Assembly: GCF_023954305.1 (NCBI RefSeq)
Contig: NZ_JAMLIG010000002.1
Span: 372,001-436,000, forward strand
DNA from: Mesorhizobium sp.
GTDB taxonomy: Bacteria; Pseudomonadota; Alphaproteobacteria; Rhizobiales; Rhizobiaceae
Length of the DNA stretch: 64,000 nt
Reading direction: 5' to 3'
Below the pieces are notes generated by a model. The model saw only the letters and a list, made by a program, of their open reading frames with translations. It was not told the origin of the DNA and made no database searches. Shown here one piece after another: positions 1 through 7,819 of the stretch (within the stretch, counting starts at the first letter, position 1; every line of letters begins with the position of its first letter). Position numbers and translations under genes: made by a program.

Positions 1-338
1 GCCTCCGAGACCAGATGGTCGGCCGCGCCGTCGAGCCGGATGCGCTTTTCGATGGCGTGGCGGACCCAGCGGCCGAGGTCGGTGCGCGACGGGAGCAGGA
101 AGGCGGTATGATACAGGCCGGCCGAGCGCGGATCGTCGGGACGCACCGCGCTCGACTGCTCGATCTCCATCAGCGGGCGGTCGCCGGCGCCGAGCGTGAT
201 ATGTCCGCCCGAGTTCGCGAGCTCCTTCAGTCCGACGACCTGCTGGTAATAGTGCGACATGGCCGCCGCGTCGCGCGCGATGATGCCGATGCGGCCGATA
301 TGGGTCGGAGCGTCGGCGGCAAAAGGAAGAGCTGACAT
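1..338 (-). CDS. VOC (glyoxalase/dioxygenase-fold) protein, partial
   Basis: The gene starts at an ATG at 338 and runs off the left edge, so only about 112 N-terminal residues are present. GGAG lies six bases before the ATG. The protein opens MSALPFAADAPTHIGRIGII and shows the beta-alpha-beta-beta-beta pattern of the vicinal-oxygen-chelate superfamily. It has a His in THIGRI, a GLYHTAFLLPSR segment typical of CatE-type catechol 2,3-dioxygenase-like proteins, and a terminal DHLVSEA where such proteins usually lead into the metal-binding second half. The substrate cannot be told. It is divergent from the hydrolase at 561, with a 222-bp shared upstream region in which no clear operator was seen. 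Confidence 0.8.
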   Translation of the reverse strand, partial: MSALPFAADAPTHIGRIGIIARDAAAMSHYYQQVVGLKELANSGGHITLGAGDRPLMEIEQSSAVRPDDPRSAGLYHTAFLLPSRTDLGRWVRHAIEKRIRLDGAADHLVSE

Positions 339-560
339 GGTGGTCTCCGATCGGGCAGGAAGCTTCCCGCCCAAGAGCGCCGCGCCGGTGCCGGCGATGA
401 CGGTACGTCGGTTCAGATACACAGCGGCGCTCGCTCTGGTTTCGTTGTCGTTCAAAGATCATGCCGATGATCGTTCACCGCAAGTCGCCCAACGGCGAAC
501 ACGCTGTTCAGCCGAACGCGCTCATTGCACCGGGCGGATCCCTCGCCTACATGCGCCGCC

Positions 561-1115
561 ATGAAAGCCAAAGACGCAGATATCATCATCGTGCCCGGCC
601 TCGGCGGTTCCGGCCCCATGCATTGGCAGACCCGCTGGCAGCAGCGCCTGTCGACGGCGAAGCGCGTGCATCAGCTTGACTGGGACGCGCCGGTGCGCGA
701 CGCTTGGGCGCGCAACGTCGCCGACGTCGTCAATGCCGCGGAAAGACCGGTTGTGCTGGTCGCGCATTCCCTCGGCATCGCCAGCATCCTCAACGCGATG
801 GACATTATGACGAAGCGCCCGCACGGTGCTTTTCTCGTCGCGCCCCCGGATCTTGACGATCCGGACATTGGCTCGCCTCAGCTTCTCGGCTTTGGGCCCT
901 ATCCCCGCTCGCGCCTGCCCTTCCCCTCGCTGGTTGTGGGCTCGAACAACGATCCGTACTGCAAGCCCGAAATATCCGAACAGCTGGCCGGGGCCTGGGG
1001 CTCGCTCTTCATCAACGCCGGCGAGGCCGGACATCTGAACACCGAGGCCGGCTACGGCCCGTGGCCGGAAGGGTCCATGGCCTTCGCGCAGTTCCTGTCG
1101 AAACTGCCCGAATAG
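561..1115 (+). CDS. RBBP9/YdeN-type serine hydrolase
   Basis: A 184-residue single-domain alpha/beta hydrolase of the RBBP9/YdeN family. The family signature GLGGSGPMHWQTRW is at residues 13-26. The nucleophile elbow AHSLG places Ser70; Asp131 (SNNDPY) and His158 (EAGHLN) complete the triad. There is no signal peptide, so it is probably cytosolic. An in-frame ATG lies 36 bases upstream, but the family start fits the ATG at 561, just before MKAKDADIIIVPG. Family members are small esterases of mostly unknown physiological substrate. It ends 3 bp before the convergent aldolase gene. Confidence 0.88.
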   Translation: MKAKDADIIIVPGLGGSGPMHWQTRWQQRLSTAKRVHQLDWDAPVRDAWARNVADVVNAAERPVVLVAHSLGIASILNAMDIMTKRPHGAFLVAPPDLDDPDIGSPQLLGFGPYPRSRLPFPSLVVGSNNDPYCKPEISEQLAGAWGSLFINAGEAGHLNTEAGYGPWPEGSMAFAQFLSKLPE

Positions 1116-1118
1116 AAG

Positions 1119-1889
1119 CTACCCGATCGTGGCCCGCGCGGCGGCGATCATGTTCTCGGCGCCGAGCCGCATGTAGGCCTGCTCGTTGCCGAGCGCGATC
1201 ATCTGGTAGCCCATCGAGGCGTAGCGCCCCGACATTTTCGGGTCGACCGCGAAAATCGCCGCGAACTTGCCGGCCTTGCGCGTGCGCGACCCGATATCGG
1301 CGACCGCGTCCATCATGTCCTCGAGATTGGGATTGATTTTCGCCCCGCCTGTCCAGGCGATCGAGAAGTCGGAGGGTCCGACGAACACGCCGTCAATGCC
1401 GGGCACGTCGAGGATCTCGTCGACGAGACCGTAGGCGGCGCGTGTCTCGATCATCGCGAAGGAGATTGTCGCCGTATTCTGGGTCGCCAGCCATTGCGGA
1501 TGGTCTTTTACACCCGACCTCGGAAAGGCGAAGGTGGGGCCCCAGGAGCGCTCGCCCAGCGGCGGATACTTCATCGCGGCGGCGAATTTGCGCGCATCCT
1601 CGACCGAATTGATCATCGGCGCGATCACGGCTTCGGCACCGAGGTCGAGGGCGCGGCTCGCCATGTCGAAACGGCCGACCGGGATGCGGATCACCGGATG
1701 CTTGCCCGGACCGGTCACCGAGGGGATGCAGCGGGCGACGCTGTCCTCGTGATGGGCGCCGTGCTGCATGTCGAGCGTCACGACTTCGAATCCCAGCCGC
1801 GAGACGATCTCCACCGTTATCGTATCCGGCACGCCCGACCAGGCGGTGAAACTCACGGTTCCGGAATTCAGGCGTTCGGCGAGGGTCAT
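1119..1889 (-). CDS. HpcH/HpaI-family class II aldolase
   Basis: A 256-residue protein of the HpcH/HpaI aldolase/citrate lyase family. These are divalent-metal-dependent class II aldolases cleaving 4-hydroxy-2-oxo acids to pyruvate (or a 2-oxo acid) plus an aldehyde. Visible family features are LDMQHGAHHEDSV near the N-terminus, VIRIPVGR with the substrate-binding Arg, FAMIETRAA with the metal-ligand Glu, and GVFVGPSDFS with the metal-ligand Asp. Length is usual. The ATG at 1889 has GGAG five bases before it. No catabolic partner genes flank it, so the natural substrate (hydroxyoxoheptanedioate, rhamnonate-type or other) is open. Confidence 0.85.
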   Translation of the reverse strand: MTLAERLNSGTVSFTAWSGVPDTITVEIVSRLGFEVVTLDMQHGAHHEDSVARCIPSVTGPGKHPVIRIPVGRFDMASRALDLGAEAVIAPMINSVEDARKFAAAMKYPPLGERSWGPTFAFPRSGVKDHPQWLATQNTATISFAMIETRAAYGLVDEILDVPGIDGVFVGPSDFSIAWTGGAKINPNLEDMMDAVADIGSRTRKAGKFAAIFAVDPKMSGRYASMGYQMIALGNEQAYMRLGAENMIAAARATIG

Positions 1890-1942
1890 GTCGGCTCCGT
1901 TAGCGGTTGGCGGCGCAATCTGCCGCGACTCTTGCGGTTGCG

Positions 1943-1973
1943 CAAAAGAAAACCGCCCGGAAGGCCGGGCGGT
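1943..1973 (-). terminator. Rho-independent terminator of the DUF1476 gene
   Basis: Perfect 9-bp stem (1952-1960 with 1965-1973) and a 4-base loop. On the minus strand it is followed by a T-rich run (TTTTCTTTTG, 1951 down to 1942). It lies 29 bp beyond the stop of the DUF1476 gene and upstream of the aldolase start at 1889, so it separates the two minus-strand units. Confidence 0.85.
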
Positions 1974-2001
1974 CGGTTGGTCCAGTCATTCCCGGCGTCA
2001 A

Positions 2002-2322
2002 TCAGGCGCTGGTGATCTGCTTGACCGCGGTGTCGAGGAGATCAGCCATCGCATGTCGAATCTGATGGTCGGACACGGCGACGCCTGCCTTGTCGAGATC
2101 ATTGCGCACCTTGCGGAACACGTCTTCGTCGCCGGCCTCCTCGAAATCGGCCATCACGACCTCCTTCGCGTAGGCCTCGGCTTCGTCGCCCGATTTGCCC
2201 AGCTTCTCGGCGGTCCACACGCCCAGCAGCTTGTTGCGGCGGGCGATCGCCTTGAATTTCAGCTCCTCGTCATGGGCGAACTTCCTCTCGAAGCCGTCCT
2301 CCCGGTCCTTCATGCTGGTCAT
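2002..2322 (-). CDS. F1-ATPase inhibitor zeta subunit (DUF1476)
   Basis: A 106-residue DUF1476 protein. In alphaproteobacteria this family is the zeta subunit, which inhibits ATP hydrolysis by F1-ATPase through its N-terminal region (known from Paracoccus). The family start is MxxxxDREDGFERKFAHDEE, followed by LKFKAIARRNKLLGVWTAEK and the DFEEAGDEDVFRKVRNDL helix, all seen here. The frame continues 37 codons further upstream, but the ATG at 2322 has GGGGAG seven bases before it and matches the family N-terminus. The C-terminus is a four-helix segment with no membrane signal. It is monocistronic, with its own terminator, and divergent from purC. Confidence 0.9.
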   Translation of the reverse strand: MTSMKDREDGFERKFAHDEELKFKAIARRNKLLGVWTAEKLGKSGDEAEAYAKEVVMADFEEAGDEDVFRKVRNDLDKAGVAVSDHQIRHAMADLLDTAVKQITSA

Positions 2323-2574
2323 CGGAATGCTCCCCGAATTAGGCGTTTCTTGCGCCTCCATATGGGGCATCGGGCTGCAATTCAACAGGTATCGGCGTCG
2401 CGGGCGGCATCCGTTGGCCGGCGTGGGCGTCAAACCCGCCGATGTTACGGATTATGATTGAGGAATGTGGTCGAGTAGGCTAGAGCACCCCTGAAATCCA
2501 AGGGTGCGGCGCGCCCCGCCGCCGATTCGGACCTGCCGATTCCCTCCGGCCGTCCAGAACAGAGACAAGCGCAT

Positions 2575-3369
2575 ATGAATCGTCGCCGACGCATCTACGA
2601 AGGCAAGGCCAAGATCCTCTATGAAGGACCCGAGCCGGGCACGCTCATCCAGTTCTTCAAGGACGACGCTACCGCCTTCAACAAGAAGAAGCACGAAGTG
2701 GTCGACGGCAAGGGTGTGCTCAACAACCGCATTTCCGAGCACATCTTCACCCATCTGAACCGGATGGGCATCCCGACCCACTTCATCCGCCGCCTCAACA
2801 TGCGCGAGCAGCTGATCAAGGAAGTCGAGATCATCCCGCTCGAGGTCGTGGTCCGCAACATCGCGGCCGGATCGCTGGCGAAACGCCTCGGCATCGAGGA
2901 AGGTACGGTCCTGCCGCGCTCGATCATTGAATTCTACTACAAGGCCGACGCGCTCGACGATCCGATGGTGTCGGAAGAGCACATCACCGCCTTCGGCTGG
3001 GCCTCGCCGCAGGAAATCGACGACATCATGGCGCTCGCCATCCGCGTCAACGACTTCCTCTCCGGCCTCTTCCTCGGCGTTGGCATCCAGCTCGTCGACT
3101 TCAAGATCGAGTGCGGCCGCCTCTACGAGGGCGACATGATGCGCATCGTCGTCGCCGACGAGATCTCGCCGGATTCGTGCCGGCTGTGGGACGTCGCCAC
3201 CCAAGACAAGCTCGACAAGGACCGTTTCCGCCGCGACATGGGCGGGCTGGTCGAGGCCTATCAGGAAGTGGCGCGCCGGCTCGGCATCATGAACGAGAAC
3301 GAGCCCCCGCGTCCCGCCGGACCGGTGCTCGTCGCCTCGACCGATACGCCCAAGGGCACCAAGCACTGA
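2575..3369 (+). CDS. purC: Phosphoribosylaminoimidazole-succinocarboxamide synthase
   Basis: SAICAR synthetase, 264 residues, joins CAIR and aspartate using ATP in de novo purine synthesis. The protein starts MNRRRRIYEGKAKILYEG, with the lysine-rich nucleotide-binding start of the family. It continues with KGVLNNRISEHIF, the LEVVVRNIAAGSLAKR signature and LVDFKIECGR. The tail of about 15 residues (PAGPVLVASTDTPKGTKH) is longer than in many relatives. It heads a plus-strand purine cluster, followed after 46 bp by purS. The upstream 250 bp contain a weak hairpin near 2484-2506 but no recognisable riboswitch. Confidence 0.97.
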   Translation: MNRRRRIYEGKAKILYEGPEPGTLIQFFKDDATAFNKKKHEVVDGKGVLNNRISEHIFTHLNRMGIPTHFIRRLNMREQLIKEVEIIPLEVVVRNIAAGSLAKRLGIEEGTVLPRSIIEFYYKADALDDPMVSEEHITAFGWASPQEIDDIMALAIRVNDFLSGLFLGVGIQLVDFKIECGRLYEGDMMRIVVADEISPDSCRLWDVATQDKLDKDRFRRDMGGLVEAYQEVARRLGIMNENEPPRPAGPVLVASTDTPKGTKH

Positions 3370-3415
3370 CGGCGTCGCCGTCAGCCAACGACAGACAGAC
3401 CGGAGCGATATCGGC

Positions 3416-3658
3416 GTGATCAAGGCCCGCGTGACCGTCACCCTCAAGAACGGCGTGCTCGACCCGCAAGGCAAGGCGATCGAGGGCGCGCTCGGCACCC
3501 TCGGCTTCGGCGGCGTCGGCCATGTCCGCCAGGGCAAGGTCTTCGACATCGAACTGGACGGCTCGGACAAGGCCAAGGCCGAGGCCGTCCTCAAGGCCAT
3601 GTGCGAGAAGCTGTTGGCGAATACCGTGATTGAGAACTATGCTATTTCGCTCACCTGA
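3416..3658 (+). CDS. purS: FGAM synthase small subunit PurS
   Basis: An 80-residue PurS, the small dimeric subunit that bridges PurL and PurQ in the three-part phosphoribosylformylglycinamidine synthase. The N-terminus IKARVTVTLKNGVLDPQGKA and GFGGVGHVRQGKVFDIEL are the family hallmarks, and the length is standard. The start is a GTG at 3416, with GGAG ten bases upstream. Its presence fits the short PurL (740 residues) and separate PurQ found downstream. Confidence 0.95.
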   Translation: MIKARVTVTLKNGVLDPQGKAIEGALGTLGFGGVGHVRQGKVFDIELDGSDKAKAEAVLKAMCEKLLANTVIENYAISLT

Positions 3659-3676
3659 GGTTGCAGGAGCGGTGCG

Positions 3677-3931
3677 ATGGCCGAAGTCACGAACGATCTG
3701 ATCTGTGAGATCCTGAAGAGCATCCAGGGCCGCATGGACAAGATGGAACATGGTATCGGCGAGATTCGTCACGAGGTCGTCTCGATCCGACTGACGCAGA
3801 TGGGTATCGAGAACGATATCCATAACATGTATGGAATTCTTGCCCGCCACGACCAACGTCTCGACCGCATCGAGAACCGTCTCGACCTGCGCGGACTCGC
3901 CGAAGCTCAAAGGCCTTACGACCCGACATGA
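3677..3931 (+). CDS. Small coiled-coil protein inside the purine cluster
   Basis: An 84-residue acidic/amphipathic protein of no recognised family. AGGAG lies seven bases before its ATG and its stop overlaps the purQ start (ATGA at 3928-3931), so it is translated within the cluster. From about residue 10 to 72 it is almost entirely heptad-like (ILKSIQGRMDKMEHGIGEI, then ILARHDQRLDRIENRLDL), which predicts a long parallel coiled coil. There is no signal peptide or membrane segment. Position suggests co-expression with FGAM synthase subunits. A role as a scaffold or tether is inference only; it may simply be a hitchhiker. Confidence 0.75.
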   Translation: MAEVTNDLICEILKSIQGRMDKMEHGIGEIRHEVVSIRLTQMGIENDIHNMYGILARHDQRLDRIENRLDLRGLAEAQRPYDPT

Positions 3932-4596
3932 AATCCGCTGTCGTCCTTCTCCCCGGCCTCAACCGCGACCGCGACATGATCGCGGCGCTGACCAAGATTT
4001 CGGGCAAGCCACCGGTCACGGCTTGGCAGACCGACACCGAGATTCCCGACGTCGACCTGATCGTCATCCCCGGCGGCTTCTCCTACGGCGACTACCTCCG
4101 CTGCGGCGCGATCGCGGCGCGCACGCCGGTGATGCGCGCGGTGGCCGAGAAGGCGAAACAGGGCGTCATGGTCATGGGCGTCTGCAACGGCTTCCAGATC
4201 CTGCTCGAAACCGGTCTCCTTCCCGGTGCGCTGATGCGAAATGCCTCGCTCAAGTTCGTCTGCCGCGAGGTCAAGCTCGAAGTTGCCAACGCGAACACCA
4301 CCTTCACCCGTGCCTACGAGCCCGGCCAGATCATCCGCTGTCCGGTCGCGCATCATGACGGCAACTACTTCGCCGATCCGGAGACGCTTGCGCGTATCGA
4401 GGGCAACGGCCAGGTCGTCTTCCGCTACGCCGAAGGCACCAATCCGAACGGCTCGATCAACGACATCGCCGGGGTGATGAACGAGGCCGGCAACGTGCTC
4501 GGCCTGATGCCGCACCCGGAAAACCTGATCGAGGCCGCACATGGCGGTTCCGACGGCCGCGCCCTGTTCGAGGGCCTGCTCGGGATTGCCGCGTGA
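3928..4596 (+). CDS. purQ: FGAM synthase glutaminase subunit PurQ
   Basis: A 222-residue class I glutamine amidotransferase that supplies ammonia to PurL. The triad is visible: nucleophile Cys86 in GVCNGFQ, His196 and Glu198 in GLMPHPEN. PGGFSYGDYLRCGAIAA is the PurQ-specific loop. It overlaps the coiled-coil gene by 4 bp at its start and the lipoprotein gene by 4 bp at its end, consistent with translational coupling. Confidence 0.97.
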   Translation: MKSAVVLLPGLNRDRDMIAALTKISGKPPVTAWQTDTEIPDVDLIVIPGGFSYGDYLRCGAIAARTPVMRAVAEKAKQGVMVMGVCNGFQILLETGLLPGALMRNASLKFVCREVKLEVANANTTFTRAYEPGQIIRCPVAHHDGNYFADPETLARIEGNGQVVFRYAEGTNPNGSINDIAGVMNEAGNVLGLMPHPENLIEAAHGGSDGRALFEGLLGIAA

Positions 4597-5015
4597 GAGC
4601 AATGGGTCGTTCCCTCCGCCCTGCCCTGCTCGTGCTGGCGATGGCGCTCGGCGTCGCCGGCTGCCAGTCGAACAAGCCGGAGGCCGTGCTGTCCCCGCCC
4701 GGCAAGAGCGCTGCGCTGCGCAAGATGGAGAAGGTGGCGCTCGCCGCCCACACCTGCTGGTTCGGCTCCAGGGACCCCGCCTTCAAAGCCTACCGCATGT
4801 CGAACGAGCTCGGCTCCTTTTCCGGCCGCCCGCGCTTCCTGATTGTGCCGGCCAAGAGCATGGAATCGCGCCCGCTTCTGGTTGTCCAGGCGGAAGGCCC
4901 CGCCGCACGCGTCGAGGCTTTCGGACCCCTGCTCGAGGGCGAGCACGGCAAGCGGATTTCCGCAGATTTGAACCGCTGGGCTTCCGGCGACCCGTCCTGC
5001 GTGGCGCGGGCCTGA
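4593..5015 (+). CDS. Putative lipoprotein between purQ and purL
   Basis: A 140-residue protein with a lipoprotein signal: basic start, hydrophobic LRPALLVLAMALGVAG, then Cys24 in GVAGC as the lipidation site. The mature part has no recognised domain and contains two further Cys (HTCWFG and DPSCVARA) that could pair outside the cytoplasm. The GTG at 4593 overlaps the purQ stop (GTGA). An ATG nine bases later is an alternative start. An envelope lipoprotein within a purine operon has no obvious metabolic logic; it may be a conserved but unrelated passenger. Confidence 0.8.
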   Translation: MRAMGRSLRPALLVLAMALGVAGCQSNKPEAVLSPPGKSAALRKMEKVALAAHTCWFGSRDPAFKAYRMSNELGSFSGRPRFLIVPAKSMESRPLLVVQAEGPAARVEAFGPLLEGEHGKRISADLNRWASGDPSCVARA

Positions 5016-5046
5016 GCCGCCGCCACCGAACCTTAACCGAGCCGAC

Positions 5047-7269
5047 ATGACCATCCCAAACGCCATCCCGATCACTCCGGAGCTCGTGGCCGCCCACGGC
5101 CTCAAGCCCGACGAGTATCAGCGGATCCTCGACCTGATCGGCCGCGAGCCCTCCTTCACCGAGCTCGGCATCTTCTCGGCGATGTGGAACGAGCATTGTT
5201 CCTACAAATCCTCGAAGAAATGGCTGCGCACGCTGCCGACCAAGGGTCCGCGCGTGCTGGTCGGTCCGGGCGAGAATGCCGGCGTGGTCGACATCGGCGA
5301 CGGCGACGTGGTCGTCTTCAAGATGGAGAGCCACAACCATCCGTCCTACATCGAGCCCTACCAGGGTGCCGCCACCGGCGTCGGCGGCATTCTGCGCGAC
5401 GTCTTCACGATGGGCGCGCGCCCCATCGCGGCGATGAACGCGCTGCGCTTCGGCGCGCCCGACCATCCGAAGACGAAACATCTCGTCTCCGGCGTCGTCG
5501 CGGGCATCGGCGGCTACGGCAACGCCTTCGGCGTGCCCGTCGTCGGCGGCGAGGTCAATTTCGACGAGCGCTACAACGGCAACTGCCTGGTCAACGCCTT
5601 CGCGGCGGGCCTCGCCAAGGCCGACGGCATCTTCCTGTCCCAGGCCAAGGGCGTCGGCCTTCCCGTCGTCTATCTCGGCGCCAAGACCGGCCGCGACGGT
5701 GTCGGCGGCGCGACCATGGCCTCGGCCGAATTCGACGACAAGATCGAGGAGAAGCGGCCCACCGTACAGGTCGGCGACCCGTTCACCGAGAAATGCCTGT
5801 TGGAGGCCTGCCTGGAGCTGATGGCCTCCGGCGCCGTCATCGCCATCCAGGACATGGGCGCGGCGGGCCTCACCTGCTCCGCCGTCGAAATGGGCGCCAA
5901 GGGCGACCTCGGCATCCGGCTCGAACTCGACAAGGTGCCGGTGCGCGAGGAGCGCATGTCGGCCTACGAGATGATGCTCTCCGAAAGCCAGGAGCGCATG
6001 TTGATGGTACTGCGCCCCGAGCAGGAGGAGGAGGCCGAGGCCATCTTCCGCAAATGGGGTCTCGACTTCGCCATCGTCGGCTGGACGACGGACGACCTGC
6101 GCTTCCGCGTCATCCATCAGGGCGAGGAGGTCGCCGACCTGCCGATCAAGGAACTCGGCGACGAGGCGCCCGAATATGACCGTCCCTGGGTCGAGCCGGC
6201 CCGCCCCGCACCACTCGCCGAAACCGACGTGCCGCAGGCGGATATCGCCGACTCGCTCCTGAAAATGCTGGGTTCGCCCGACCTCTCGTCTCGCCGCTGG
6301 GTCTGGGAACAGTACGACACGCTGATCCAGGGCAATTCGCTGCAGATCCCCGGCGGCGACGCCGGCGTCGTCCGCGTCGAGGGCCATCCGACCAAGGCGC
6401 TTGCCTTCTCCGCCGACGTCACGCCGCGCTATTGCGAGGCCGACCCGTTCGAAGGCGGCAAGCAGGCGATCGCCGAGTGCTGGCGCAACCTGACGGCGAC
6501 GGGCGCCCTGCCGCTCGCCGCCACCGACAATCTGAACTTCGGCAATCCCGAACGGCCTGAGATCATGGGCCAGCTCGTCGGCGCGATCAAAGGCATCGGC
6601 GAGGCCTGCCGCGCTCTCGACTTCCCGATCGTCTCCGGCAACGTCTCGCTCTACAACGAGACCAACGGCCGCGGCATCCTGCCCACGCCGGCGATCGGCG
6701 GCGTCGGCCTCATCGACGACTGGTCTAAGATGGCGCGCATCCGTTTCGCCGGACCCGGCGAGCGCATCCTGCTCGTCGGCGCGCCGGCCACGTGGGGCTC
6801 GCATCTCGGCCAGTCGATCTATCTGCGCGATATCCACGGCCGCCGCGACGGCACCGCTCCGCCGGTCGACCTGGCGAAGGAAAAACTCGCCGGCGACTTC
6901 GTCCGCGCCATGATCCGGGCCGGCGCGCTCACCGCCGTCCACGACGTTTCGGATGGCGGCCTCGCCGTGGCGCTGGCCGAAATGGCGATCGCGTCGGGCA
7001 TCGGCGCCGAGGTTCAGATGCCGGTCGACATCGACCCGATTCCGGTCTGGTTCGGCGAGGACCAGGGCCGCTATCTCGTCACCATTTCGCGGGCAGACCC
7101 TGGCCTGGTGCGCGACATCCAGGACGAGGCGGCCGAGCTCGGCATCTCTGCCCCCTGGATCGGTGAGACCGGCGGCGGCGAACTCAAGCTTGCCGGCGCG
7201 CGTTCCATCCCCGTCGCCGACCTCAAGGCCGCGCACGAAGGCTGGTTCCCGCGCTACATGGACGCGTGA
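5047..7269 (+). CDS. purL: FGAM synthase large subunit PurL
   Basis: A 740-residue small-type PurL, the ATP-dependent synthetase subunit of phosphoribosylformylglycinamidine synthase. WNEHCSYKSS (residues 48-57) and ESHNHPS (94-100) are the active-site and nucleotide motifs. The tandem AIRS-like halves are seen in DMGAAGLTCS, MLSESQERM, LAATDNLNFGNPE and VHDVSDGGLAVAL. Its length is that of enzymes that need PurS and PurQ, which are both encoded just upstream. Confidence 0.97.
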   Translation: MTIPNAIPITPELVAAHGLKPDEYQRILDLIGREPSFTELGIFSAMWNEHCSYKSSKKWLRTLPTKGPRVLVGPGENAGVVDIGDGDVVVFKMESHNHPSYIEPYQGAATGVGGILRDVFTMGARPIAAMNALRFGAPDHPKTKHLVSGVVAGIGGYGNAFGVPVVGGEVNFDERYNGNCLVNAFAAGLAKADGIFLSQAKGVGLPVVYLGAKTGRDGVGGATMASAEFDDKIEEKRPTVQVGDPFTEKCLLEACLELMASGAVIAIQDMGAAGLTCSAVEMGAKGDLGIRLELDKVPVREERMSAYEMMLSESQERMLMVLRPEQEEEAEAIFRKWGLDFAIVGWTTDDLRFRVIHQGEEVADLPIKELGDEAPEYDRPWVEPARPAPLAETDVPQADIADSLLKMLGSPDLSSRRWVWEQYDTLIQGNSLQIPGGDAGVVRVEGHPTKALAFSADVTPRYCEADPFEGGKQAIAECWRNLTATGALPLAATDNLNFGNPERPEIMGQLVGAIKGIGEACRALDFPIVSGNVSLYNETNGRGILPTPAIGGVGLIDDWSKMARIRFAGPGERILLVGAPATWGSHLGQSIYLRDIHGRRDGTAPPVDLAKEKLAGDFVRAMIRAGALTAVHDVSDGGLAVALAEMAIASGIGAEVQMPVDIDPIPVWFGEDQGRYLVTISRADPGLVRDIQDEAAELGISAPWIGETGGGELKLAGARSIPVADLKAAHEGWFPRYMDA

Positions 7270-7334
7270 GGATTGCGCCCCGCCCGCTTGCCGCATAGCT
7301 TTGCTCTGACTGCTGCAGTGGAAGGGAATCGGCC

Positions 7335-7568
7335 ATGGCGATGGACGCGCACGAGATCGAACGGCTGATCAAACAGGGCATTCCGGACGCGAAGGTCTCG
7401 ATCCGCGACCTTGCCGGCGACGGCGACCACTATGCCGCCGAGGTCGTCTCCGCCTCCTTCAAGGGCAAGACCCGGGTCCAGCAGCACCAGATGGTCTACA
7501 AGGCCCTGCAGGGCAACATGGGCGGCGTCCTCCACGCGCTCGCCTTGCAGACCAGCGCGCCGGAGTGA
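7335..7568 (+). CDS. BolA-family protein
   Basis: A 77-residue stand-alone BolA/IbaG-type domain. BolA proteins partner monothiol glutaredoxins in iron-sulfur cluster handling and iron sensing. Family features are the N-terminal helix DAHEIERLIKQGIPDAKVSI, GDHYAAEVVSASFKGKTRVQQHQMVYKAL with the invariant His, and the glycine before the last helix. GGAAGGGA stands before the ATG at 7335; an ATG two codons later is an alternative. In many relatives purL-bolA is followed by grxD. Here a short basic protein follows instead. Confidence 0.92.
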   Translation: MAMDAHEIERLIKQGIPDAKVSIRDLAGDGDHYAAEVVSASFKGKTRVQQHQMVYKALQGNMGGVLHALALQTSAPE

Positions 7569-7572
7569 AGCC

Positions 7573-7791
7573 TTGAGCATCGGCGACTTCGTCAAGGGCG
7601 TGGTGAACGACGTCCTCCAGGACATGCTGAAAAAGGCGACCGGCAGCACCAAGCGCCGCCGCCGCAGACGCCGCGCCGCCACGCCGACCGAGCGCCTGCG
7701 CCAGATCGAAAAGCTGCTCAAGCCGGCAAAGCGGCAGACGAGCCGGAAAAAGACGGTGAGAACGAGGTCGAAGGCGAAGCGGCGGGCGTAG
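7573..7791 (+). CDS. Very basic 72-residue protein after bolA
   Basis: A TTG start at 7573 stands 4 bp after the bolA stop, with GGAGTGAAG overlapping the bolA end as ribosome site. It gives 72 residues. The N-terminus SIGDFVKGVVNDVLQDMLKKATGS is an amphipathic helix. The rest is extremely Arg/Lys-rich (KRRRRRRRAATPTERLRQIE, then SRKKTVRTRSKAKRRA), suggesting nucleic-acid or polyphosphate binding. No family was recognised. The start is non-canonical, so the gene call is moderate; coupling to bolA is the main support. Confidence 0.6.
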   Translation: MSIGDFVKGVVNDVLQDMLKKATGSTKRRRRRRRAATPTERLRQIEKLLKPAKRQTSRKKTVRTRSKAKRRA

Positions 7792-7819
7792 CTATCCGCA
7801 CGTCCCGCCAGACCGGCCC

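Noticed and set aside
4783..7296. 837-codon open frame on the minus strand opposite purL
   Set aside because: It is the GC-driven antisense shadow of purL, shows no recognisable domain, and purL itself is certain.
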